Assembly: GCF_001435585.1 (NCBI RefSeq)
Contig: NZ_AZEC01000007.1
Coordinates: forward strand, 68,122-120,758
DNA length: 52,637 nucleotides
From: Schleiferilactobacillus perolens DSM 12744
Lineage (GTDB): Bacteria; Bacillota; Bacilli; Lactobacillales; Lactobacillaceae
Reading direction: 5' to 3'
Positions within the stretch are counted from its first letter, which is position 1, and each line of letters starts with the position of its first letter. Below the pieces are notes generated by a model. The model did not search any database, was not told the origin of the DNA, and saw only the letters and a program-made list of their open reading frames with translations. Below are positions 45,724 through 52,637 of this stretch, piece by piece. The position numbers and the translations under genes were made by a program.

Positions 45724-47241
45724 ATGAAGGGTTGTGCAATATTCATGCGTGAAGTGTGGCGTGATCGGGATAAACGCTGGACCGTTATCCTCTTATTCAT
45801 CTTGGCAGTGGCAGGGACACTTTTCTTCTCCCATAATTCGCCTTTGTATTATTTCAATGAGTGGGTAGACAGCAATGCCTACTTCACAGTGGCGCGGGGA
45901 ATGCTGAACGGTAAAACCCTGTATGCCGGGATTTTTGATCAGAAGGGGCCATACTTATATTTTCTGCACGTGGTGGCATTAATTTTGACGCCCCATCGAT
46001 ATTGGGGCATTCTGCCGTTTCAGATGTTGGCCTTATTCGCCGACTTGGTGATTGTTTATCGCTGGGCCCGGGTGTATTTATCCCATAAACCGGCGCTGCT
46101 GGCACCCATGGGATTTTTGGCATTGTACTTCAATTACATCTACTATCAACGGGGGGATAGTGCGGAGGAATTTTGTTTACCGTTTCTGATGTTGGCTTAT
46201 TACCTATTAACTAAGTTCCTGTTTGGAGAAGAGGCCCCCAGCCGAATCGAAACGTTAATCATGTCGTTTGGCGTCGGATTCGTACTGCTAGTTAAATTTT
46301 CACTGCTCGTGCCGATCGCGGCAGCGTACCTGATTTGGTGGGGGTATATGCGCCAACGTCACCAATATGATGAGCTGAAAGCTAACATATTGTGGTCCTT
46401 GGTCGGCTTTCTCGTTGCCTGGATTCCGGTGTTGCTGTATTTTCTTGTGACCCACGCATTCGGTGCTTTGTGGTACGAGTATTTTTACACCAATCTCTTC
46501 CTGTACAGTGCCCATTATGGCAATGGCATGCTGGGGAGTGTCATTGGTAAATGGCTGATTTTACCCGCCCAAAATTTCAGTCAAATTCCCTGGCTGTTTG
46601 CCGCGATTGCGTTCAGCGTAATTGTGGTCTTGGTATCCCGATATTTCTTCTCTCTCCAAAGCCATCGGTGGTGGTTCTTACTGGTGATTGTCGCCAACTA
46701 TTTCGCGGTGATCACGCCAATTCGGTTTAACCATTACTATTTGGCTTTGCTGCCGCTGATTGTGCCGGGGTTGATTATGATAGCGCGTTGGGGTGATCGA
46801 CTGCTCGGAGGGTTACAAGTCTCCGCTTTAGGGATGATCATGCTCAGTACACTGGTGTTGTTCCTAGGGACGATGCAGAATCCGCGGGTGGCCAGTGAAT
46901 CTCGGCTCACCAGCGGGCAGCCAGTGATTACACAAATCACCAACCCAATTAAGTATGACAAAGGTGCCCATTTCATGCTCTATAAGATGATGGACGCCGG
47001 CTACTTCATGGTGACTGGACAAGCCCCGCAGGAGAAATATTTTGCGGCGTACAACATTACCCACGCAGCCATGCCAGCCGTAGAAGATTCGCAGCAAAAG
47101 GCAATCAAGGCAGGCAAGTACAAATATGTCATCACAGATCTCAATGCCGTGGCTGAGGTGATGCAAATCAATCCGCGCTACCATATCATTCGGTCCGCCA
47201 ATTGGGATACGACCCATGCGGCGCTGATGAAACGAGAATAG
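45724..47241 (+). CDS. GT-C type membrane glycosyltransferase (PMT/ArnT-like)
   Basis: The 505-residue protein has about eleven membrane helices. The first extracellular loop reads YYFNEWVDSNAYFTVARGML and GIFDQKGPYLYFLH, matching the acidic-residue loop and DxKGP signature of GT39/ArnT-like enzymes. Such enzymes use polyprenyl-phosphate sugars outside the membrane. Placed four bases after an LTA-synthase-like gene and before a strong terminator, it probably glycosylates the polymer made by that protein; this is inference. The start could also be ATG 45745 (AAGGG upstream). Confidence 0.75.
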   Translation: MKGCAIFMREVWRDRDKRWTVILLFILAVAGTLFFSHNSPLYYFNEWVDSNAYFTVARGMLNGKTLYAGIFDQKGPYLYFLHVVALILTPHRYWGILPFQMLALFADLVIVYRWARVYLSHKPALLAPMGFLALYFNYIYYQRGDSAEEFCLPFLMLAYYLLTKFLFGEEAPSRIETLIMSFGVGFVLLVKFSLLVPIAAAYLIWWGYMRQRHQYDELKANILWSLVGFLVAWIPVLLYFLVTHAFGALWYEYFYTNLFLYSAHYGNGMLGSVIGKWLILPAQNFSQIPWLFAAIAFSVIVVLVSRYFFSLQSHRWWFLLVIVANYFAVITPIRFNHYYLALLPLIVPGLIMIARWGDRLLGGLQVSALGMIMLSTLVLFLGTMQNPRVASESRLTSGQPVITQITNPIKYDKGAHFMLYKMMDAGYFMVTGQAPQEKYFAAYNITHAAMPAVEDSQQKAIKAGKYKYVITDLNAVAEVMQINPRYHIIRSANWDTTHAALMKRE

Positions 47242-47242
47242 T

Positions 47243-47284
47243 GTAAACAAATAGCCGTCTCGGTTGAGACGGCTATTTGTTTAC
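47243..47284. terminator. Bidirectional terminator between convergent genes
   Basis: A 19-bp perfect stem (47243-47261 with 47266-47284) with loop GGTT lies between the GT-C gene and rpiA, with A/T-rich outer arms serving both strands. Confidence 0.95.
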
Positions 47285-47294
47285 GTTGATTCAG

Positions 47295-47993
47295 TTATCT
47301 GGTGCGAGTCTCGATGTGCCCATCTTCATGGGCAATAATCACTTTGTCGGCCACATTCAGAAACAGGCCGTGTTCAACTACCCCTACCGTTGTATCCAAC
47401 CACAGTGCCAAACCCGCCGGTACGGGAATTGGATCCACATGCAGATCAATAATGTAGTTGCCATAATGGGTCATGAACCGGCGGCCATCCGCATCCTTCC
47501 GGAATTCCGGTTCCAGGTTTTCATCCGCAAACTTGCGATATAAATGCTCACAGGTATTGCGCAACACCTCAACCGGCAGTGGAAATCCGCTCAAATGATC
47601 CACAACCTTAGATTCATCCACGATCCAGGTACAATGCCGGGAATACGTGGCGACGTTTTTTTCCATCGTCAACGCACCGCCGCCACCCTTGATGCCATCC
47701 AGATGACGATCTACCCGATCCGCACCGTCGACGGTCAGATCCAACAATTCCACGTCACTCAACCCACTGACCTTGAAGCCCTTAGCCTGCAATGCCTCTT
47801 TGGATCGATTCGAAGTCGTGACGATGGCCGCCAAGGACAACCCGTCCTCATCGCGCCGCCGGGTCAAGGCATCAATAAAGTACTTGACGGTTGACCCCGT
47901 ACCCACGCCCAGCGTCATGCCGGATACCAACTGCTTGGCCGCTTGGTTGGCGGCCTCTTGCTTCAATTTATTCTGTTCAGCTTCACTCAGCAT
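47295..47993 (-). CDS. rpiA: Ribose-5-phosphate isomerase A
   Basis: The 232-residue enzyme interconverts ribose-5-phosphate and ribulose-5-phosphate in the pentose phosphate route. The substrate motif GVGTGSTVKYFIDAL, the DGADRVD motif, the catalytic loop IKGGGGALTMEKNVA and IVDESKVV are all present. GGAGG precedes ATG 47993, and a -10 TATAAT (minus strand, 48023-48028) lies upstream. Length is normal and it is a single-gene unit. Confidence 0.95.
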   Translation of the reverse strand: MLSEAEQNKLKQEAANQAAKQLVSGMTLGVGTGSTVKYFIDALTRRRDEDGLSLAAIVTTSNRSKEALQAKGFKVSGLSDVELLDLTVDGADRVDRHLDGIKGGGGALTMEKNVATYSRHCTWIVDESKVVDHLSGFPLPVEVLRNTCEHLYRKFADENLEPEFRKDADGRRFMTHYGNYIIDLHVDPIPVPAGLALWLDTTVGVVEHGLFLNVADKVIIAHEDGHIETRTR

Positions 47994-48213
47994 TCAATTG
48001 CCTCCTATATGTATTCGTATACATTATAGCAGTTATGGCTTCAGACAATCCGTTGTTTTTACAGATACTCACTAACATATTGTGACAAATGCTGGAGATC
48101 AGCTCCCATCAATGCATAACGACGTGGTAAGATTTACATATATCACTGCTGGTTCTGCATGCAGTTTGGATCGTTTCTTTTCTGGCCTCCAGGACTAGTA
48201 TTTTAGGAGAAAA

Positions 48214-49389
48214 ATGATGACCACTTACATGTTGCATATTAATACGACGAATTATCCGGGTTATCCATTTTGGGAGATGGGAGCAGCGGGGAAATGTCAC
48301 TTTGACCGTGAGACCTTTGCACAAGAGATTGGCATCAAGATTATTGACGGATTTGCGTATACTTGGGATGATGAGCCCCGCGATGTCTTGAATTCCCGTT
48401 TAGATGGAATTTTGGGTGGACTAAAGCAAAATGATGCTGTTATCGTGCAATGGCCTTTTTTTACGTTTAAAAGTCACTGGATTCAGACGTTTATCGATCG
48501 GGTACACCAATTTCGGAGTAAGTTGATTTTCTTAATTGACGATATTTCCAGCTGGCGTGTCGGCCCAGAACTACCTAGTCCAGATAGTGCGGAATTGCCA
48601 GTCTATCTCAGTCGATCGGATGTGAGTGAAGAAGTTAATTTTATCTCTCAGGCGGATGGTGTCATTTTTCATTCGGCACCAATGTATGACCACTTTTTAG
48701 AAGAGATGGCAGTAGCTGGGAAAACACTGACGCAAAATGTCACTTACTATGGACCGGGTGGACATGGAACGGCTTACTTTCAGGGGCGGCGGCAGCCTGA
48801 TGGTGGGGTTGATTACGCAGGAGCATTATTCAAGGCACCATTTTTGAAAAAACTGCCGAGTGATTTCAAAATCAATGTCTATGGTGCTGAAAAAGACGAC
48901 ACAGCGCTTGCAGAGCACCAGAACATCTCTTTGCATAAGCGCGTCGACCCCCAGGCGATGCCGCAAATGCTTGAGGGGTCATATGGGCTTATCTGGGATT
49001 CAGAGCAATATCCTGGTGTCATTGGGCCTTTGGGAGAGTATGAAAAATACAATACGCCGGCCAAGTTTCCCATGTACTTGTCAGCTAACGAGCCCGTGAT
49101 CGTTTGGTCCCAAGCGTCCACCGCGCCGTTTGTTGAGACAAACGGGATTGGTTTAATCGTAGATTCTTTGGCTGAATTGCCAGACAGATTAGCTAGCGTT
49201 ACGCCAGACCAGTACAATCAGATGTTGGATAATGTGTTAAGAATTAGCCCACTGATTCGCAGTGGCTTTTTTCTCAAAAAAGCAATTTTTGAAGTACTCG
49301 GTCTCGTTTACGACAACAACTTGACCACCACTCGCCCCGATATCATTTCGCTTGATCACCTGACAGGAGAAAAACTTAATGGAAAATAA
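48214..49389 (+). CDS. Gtf3-like glycosyltransferase
   Basis: The 391-residue protein resembles Gtf3-type enzymes that extend sugars on serine-rich repeat adhesins: an N-terminal Rossmann part (KQNDAVIVQWPFFTFKSHWI, KLIFLIDDISSWR, QADGVIFHSAPMYDHF) and a C-terminal nucleotide-sugar part (INVYGAEKDD, GLIWDSEQYPGVIGPLGEYE, KYNTPAKFPMYLSANEPVIV). AGGAG precedes ATG 48214; the next codon is also ATG. The following GT8 gene overlaps its end by 11 bases, and secA2 lies a little further on, which places it in an accessory-Sec glycosylation locus. Confidence 0.8.
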   Translation: MMTTYMLHINTTNYPGYPFWEMGAAGKCHFDRETFAQEIGIKIIDGFAYTWDDEPRDVLNSRLDGILGGLKQNDAVIVQWPFFTFKSHWIQTFIDRVHQFRSKLIFLIDDISSWRVGPELPSPDSAELPVYLSRSDVSEEVNFISQADGVIFHSAPMYDHFLEEMAVAGKTLTQNVTYYGPGGHGTAYFQGRRQPDGGVDYAGALFKAPFLKKLPSDFKINVYGAEKDDTALAEHQNISLHKRVDPQAMPQMLEGSYGLIWDSEQYPGVIGPLGEYEKYNTPAKFPMYLSANEPVIVWSQASTAPFVETNGIGLIVDSLAELPDRLASVTPDQYNQMLDNVLRISPLIRSGFFLKKAIFEVLGLVYDNNLTTTRPDIISLDHLTGEKLNGK

Positions 49390-50236
49390 TGCTGTTCTTT
49401 TTACTGTGGCTGGTAGTCACGTACAGTTATGTGGTACCGCCATTGCGTCGCTGTGTATGCACCTACCGGCCAATGCTGGGCTCAAGATTTTGGTTATGCA
49501 GTCCGATATTTTGATGAATGACATTTATTGGTTGAAGGCAATTCCTAAAAATTTTGCTCGACCAAATGTCAGCGTCGATGTCTGGGAAAAGCCACAGGTG
49601 ATGGCGCAAGTCCACTTAACACATCAAAACGAGCGGTTCCCGTCAGTTACTCTTTGGCGATTGTTTGCACCGTACATCTATCAAAATTACGACAAATTGT
49701 TGTACTTAGACAACGATGTTCTTATTTGTGACAATGTCCTCCCTCTTTTTGACATGTTGCCGGAAAATAAAATAATGGGTGTGGTAAATGACTTTCAAAG
49801 TTTTATTAATGTGGGCTTCCCAGAAAAATCAGTTTGGTCAGAAGTAGATAATTTTGCGCAGTATTTCAATTCCGGCGTTTTATTGATCGACCCGAAAAGG
49901 TACACTGACGCATATTCGGAGACTACGATGGTGGAAGCTGTTAATTCAGCCTCCTATACTTTTTTGGATCAAACCTTGTTAAACCGTCTGATCACTGATC
50001 GCGTCGCATATTTGCCACTACAGTATAATTATCAAAAAGACGACGAATGGCTAGCGGGGTTTGCAAAACAACGCAACCCCCAACAAGCGGCAAAGATATC
50101 GGTTGCTCGTAAACATGTGGTCATTCGTCATTTCGTATTCACAAGGCCGTTCTCCCTTCCATGGGAGCACGGGTACATCCAAGATGAATTTGAACGTGAT
50201 TTTTGGCAAACATTTTACAAGGTGAAGATGCAATAG
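49379..50236 (+). CDS. GT8-family glycosyltransferase
   Basis: The 285-residue enzyme has the GT8 layout: N-terminal strand ending in FTVAGSHVQLCGTAIASLCM, the DxD metal motif in KLLYLDNDVLICDN, the FNSGVLLIDPKRY motif and a late VIRHFVFTRPF. GT8 enzymes are retaining transferases of glucose or galactose. GGAG lies inside the end of the upstream gene. Together with the Gtf3-like gene it probably adds sugars to a surface glycoprotein exported by SecA2. Confidence 0.9.
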   Translation: MENNAVLFTVAGSHVQLCGTAIASLCMHLPANAGLKILVMQSDILMNDIYWLKAIPKNFARPNVSVDVWEKPQVMAQVHLTHQNERFPSVTLWRLFAPYIYQNYDKLLYLDNDVLICDNVLPLFDMLPENKIMGVVNDFQSFINVGFPEKSVWSEVDNFAQYFNSGVLLIDPKRYTDAYSETTMVEAVNSASYTFLDQTLLNRLITDRVAYLPLQYNYQKDDEWLAGFAKQRNPQQAAKISVARKHVVIRHFVFTRPFSLPWEHGYIQDEFERDFWQTFYKVKMQ

Positions 50237-50321
50237 TACGAGCTCGGTTAAACCCAATACAGGGCACAAAAAATAGCCCTGAGGAAAGGCTAACACTGGT
50301 CGTATTCGTGAGATTCGAGAG

Positions 50322-50510
50322 TTATCCTAACAACTGGGTAATTAATGGGTAAAGGATACCGCCCAAAACGATCACTGCCAGGGTAATTGCAATGATGATT
50401 TGCAATGCTTTGCCTGGAGTCTTGTGGTCATCCGGGTCTTTAACGAACTGCTTTTCGTATTCGAACCGCTCTTTGATGTCGCGGTCTAATAATTTATCTT
50501 TGTTTGCCAT
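50322..50510 (-). CDS. 62-residue single-helix membrane protein, possibly from a leaderless mRNA
   Basis: A charged N-terminal half (MANKDKLLDRDIKERFEYEK) is followed by one C-terminal membrane helix (about 36-58). The family is not recognised; small accessory-Sec subunits have a similar shape, but this gene points away from secA2. No ribosome site precedes the ATG, and a good promoter ends only nine bases upstream, so the mRNA may start almost at the ATG. Confidence 0.65.
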   Translation of the reverse strand: MANKDKLLDRDIKERFEYEKQFVKDPDDHKTPGKALQIIIAITLAVIVLGGILYPLITQLLG

Positions 50511-50519
50511 GATGCTATA

Positions 50520-50548
50520 ATTATAGCTACTTGACGCCGATAATACAA
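50520..50548 (-). promoter_or_regulatory. Promoter of the 62-residue membrane protein
   Basis: On the minus strand TTGTAT (50543-50548), 17-base spacer, TATAAT (50520-50525). The -10 box is only nine bases from the ATG, so transcription should begin within about four bases of it. Confidence 0.6.
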
Positions 50549-50567
50549 TTGGTGCGACACAGAACGG

Positions 50568-52637
50568 ATGGGGGCGTTTCTGATCGGATTGTTGAATAAG
50601 CGTGTGCTGAAGCGCTACATGCGAATAACGGATCAGATTGTATCGTTATTACCAAAATTTAAAGAATTGAGCGATGGTCAACTGCAAGCAAAGACTATCG
50701 CACTGAAAACGCAGTTAGCTGCTGGACATACTCTAAAGGAGGTGTTGATCGAAGCCTATGCTACCGCTGCTGAGGCGGATCGGCGTGTGCTGGGATTGAC
50801 TCCTTACAACGAACAAATTCTCGGGGCGGTCGCGTTAGAATACAATAATGTGGCAGAAATGAAGACTGGTGAGGGTAAGACACTCACGGCCACGATGCCG
50901 ATGTATTTGCATGGGCTAACTGGGCCGGGTAATTTTTTGATTACCGCGAATGATTATTTAGCCGATCGGGATGCCGCCCAGATGGGTCAAGTTTATTCTT
51001 GGCTGGGGGTCAGTACAGCTTCGGGGGTGGCTAAGCCAGGACATGAAGACGATGAGCGTGATAAGCAGGATATTTACAGCCATGACATTGTTTACACGAC
51101 CAATAGCACACTGGGGTTTGATTATCTTTTGGATAACTTAGCGGCAAACCAAAGTGATTTATATATTCGCCCATTCCGCTTTGCCTTGTTGGATGAAGTG
51201 GATGCTATCCTTTTGGACATGGCCCAGATGCCCTTAATCATTTCAGGCGCGCCACGGGCCCAATCAAATCTTTTTGAGCCGGCCGAGGCGCTAATGAGCA
51301 TTATGACGCCCAAGGTGGATTTTGAACAAAGTGATGACAATAAGAAAGCGTGGTTTACACCCACCGGCATTCGGCGGATGAATACATATTTTGATGTCGA
51401 CGACATTTTAAGTGAAGAGCACGCCAATCTTTATCGGCATATGGTCTTAGCTTTGGAGGCTCATTTCTTATACGTTAAAGACCGTGACTATGTGGCTGAT
51501 AACGACAAAGTAGCCTTGTTGGATTTGGCTAATGGTCGGGAACTCAGCGGCATGCACTTGGAAGCTGGTCTGCATCAGGCCATCGAAGCCAAGGAGCATG
51601 TCAAACTTTCTGCGCCAACGCGTGCCATGGCGTCAATTACGTATCAGAATTTATTCCGCATGTTTCCCCAATTGGCGGGGATGACCGGTACGGCTAAAAC
51701 TGATGCTGCGGAATTGCGGGAGACATATAACATGGATGTGGTCGTGATTCCTACCCACCAACCCACTATTCGGGTGGATCGACCAGACCACCTGTTTGTG
51801 ACCAATGAGGAAAAGATCATCGCGTCGTTAAAAGAAGTGCAAAAGGCGTACAAGCAACATCGCCCCGTGCTGATCGAAACGGGGTCGGTATCAATGTCGA
51901 ATCTTTATTCGCGACTGTTACTTAGTGCAGGCATACCGCACAACTTATTGAATGCGCGCAGTGCGGCTAAAGAAGCTAAAATCGTCGCCACTGCTGGACG
52001 GGTCGGTGCAGTAACCGTGGCCACCTCCATGGCGGGGCGGGGGACTGACATTATTCTTGACAAGGAGACAGTGGCGATGGGGGGCTTGCTGGTAATTGGC
52101 ACTGAACGAATGACCAGCGAACGGGTAGATAATCAATTACGAGGACGAGCCGGGCGTCAAGGCTACCCTGGCCAAAGCGTTTTTTATGTTTCTTTGGAAG
52201 ACCGCGTGGTGATTGAGAATTCACCAAAATGGGTTAAGAAATACCGCAAGAAACATGCTCCGGAAGCAGTCGTTGCTACTGATCCGCAACCGTTGCGCCA
52301 ACACCGCTTTCATAAACTTGTCTTAAGAGCACAGCAAAATGTGACGAAAACCCAGCGCGGTGCCCGGTTCCAGACACTGGAATTTGATGAAGTCTTTCGG
52401 GTGCAACGGGAATATATATATCGAATGCGGAGTGAGGTGATGAACGCCGGTCAGTTAAATGAACAAGTGATTCAGGTATTAAAGACGGCCACTTTCAATT
52501 TTTCTCATCAGAAAAAGCATCAAGAAATGATGGAAATCGCAGACTTCATTCTGAATTCGATCGATTATTCGTTTACTCCGAATGAGTTGGTGAATCATCG
52601 GGAATATTCAGATGTGAAGTGCCCCATAATTGTTAGA
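50568..52637 (+). CDS. secA2: Accessory Sec translocase ATPase SecA2 (3' end outside window)
   Basis: The frame stays open for 690 codons to the window edge. Visible SecA motifs are Walker A MKTGEGKTLTAT, LITANDYLADRDAAQMG, TTNSTLGFDYLLDNLA, the DEVDAIL helicase box, GMTGTA, and MAGRGTDIIL with RGRAGRQG. SecA2 drives export of glycosylated serine-rich adhesins through the accessory Sec channel, in keeping with the two glycosyltransferases to its left. Canonical SecA is longer and has a C-terminal zinc region not expected here. The start is uncertain: ATG 50568 lacks a ribosome site, while the GGGGG after it could serve TTG 50589 or 50592. Confidence 0.85.
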   Translation, partial: MGAFLIGLLNKRVLKRYMRITDQIVSLLPKFKELSDGQLQAKTIALKTQLAAGHTLKEVLIEAYATAAEADRRVLGLTPYNEQILGAVALEYNNVAEMKTGEGKTLTATMPMYLHGLTGPGNFLITANDYLADRDAAQMGQVYSWLGVSTASGVAKPGHEDDERDKQDIYSHDIVYTTNSTLGFDYLLDNLAANQSDLYIRPFRFALLDEVDAILLDMAQMPLIISGAPRAQSNLFEPAEALMSIMTPKVDFEQSDDNKKAWFTPTGIRRMNTYFDVDDILSEEHANLYRHMVLALEAHFLYVKDRDYVADNDKVALLDLANGRELSGMHLEAGLHQAIEAKEHVKLSAPTRAMASITYQNLFRMFPQLAGMTGTAKTDAAELRETYNMDVVVIPTHQPTIRVDRPDHLFVTNEEKIIASLKEVQKAYKQHRPVLIETGSVSMSNLYSRLLLSAGIPHNLLNARSAAKEAKIVATAGRVGAVTVATSMAGRGTDIILDKETVAMGGLLVIGTERMTSERVDNQLRGRAGRQGYPGQSVFYVSLEDRVVIENSPKWVKKYRKKHAPEAVVATDPQPLRQHRFHKLVLRAQQNVTKTQRGARFQTLEFDEVFRVQREYIYRMRSEVMNAGQLNEQVIQVLKTATFNFSHQKKHQEMMEIADFILNSIDYSFTPNELVNHREYSDVKCPIIVR

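Noticed and set aside
50322-50510. SecE- or Asp-type accessory Sec subunit
   Set aside because: Only size and one helix agree; no diagnostic motif is visible and the gene is on the opposite strand, so no such name is given.

Overview
The window looks like a chromosomal segment of a lactobacillus. Evidence is a moderate G+C Gram-positive gene style with strong GGAGG ribosome sites, two surface proteins with LPQTxE-type sorting signals, MucBP repeats, SecA2, and seven proteins sharing an SlpA/DUF5776-like SH3-type wall-binding module. The abundance of that module recalls Schleiferilactobacillus and relatives, but genus is inference only. No rRNA, tRNA or CRISPR array was seen.

Left third (1 to about 17,480) is an AT-richer accessory island. 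It opens with phage-type regulators (S24 repressor, KilA-N protein). Next is a 515-residue protein that joins an RNase H1-type N-terminal domain and a catalytically dead RNase H fold to an RnlA-like (RNase LS) HEPN toxin. A collapsed prophage follows: ImmA/IrrE protease, cI-type repressor, divergent promoters, then directly a phage lysin. Then come three recognisable anti-phage systems: Kiwa (kwaA-kwaB, minus strand), IetAS (AAA ATPase plus subtilisin-like protease) and a type II Thoeris (TM-macro ThsA plus TIR ThsB). An unassigned four-helix membrane protein, a decayed IS1380-type element, a second four-helix membrane protein and a wrecked AAA ATPase operon close the island. Its right part is bracketed by a diverged copy of the 3' end and terminator of the flanking gdpD gene, which looks like a recombination scar.

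Middle (17,541 to about 31,800) is a cell-envelope region: a GDPD-domain protein, a glucosaminidase, a small hypothetical, a sigma factor, two amidases, an NlpC/P60 hydrolase and an LPQTG surface protein. After these come a PadR-controlled adhesin-like protein built of DDGN repeats, a lipoprotein and a secreted protein made only of SH3-type modules.

Right part (31,897 to 52,637) has an AI-2E-family transporter, an AAC(6')-like acetyltransferase, a class C beta-lactamase-fold protein, gpmA, a large LRR-MucBP surface protein, a TetR-MMPL pair, and an enlarged LTA-synthase-like protein coupled to a GT-C membrane glycosyltransferase. rpiA follows, then the edge of an accessory-Sec/glycosylation locus (Gtf3-like GT, GT8, secA2 running off the window).

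Most striking is the RNase H-RnlA fusion. In E. coli, RNase HI is a separate regulator of the RnlA toxin. Here an RNase H fold with all four catalytic acids changed to N/Q is built into the toxin chain, and no RnlB-like antitoxin lies beside it.
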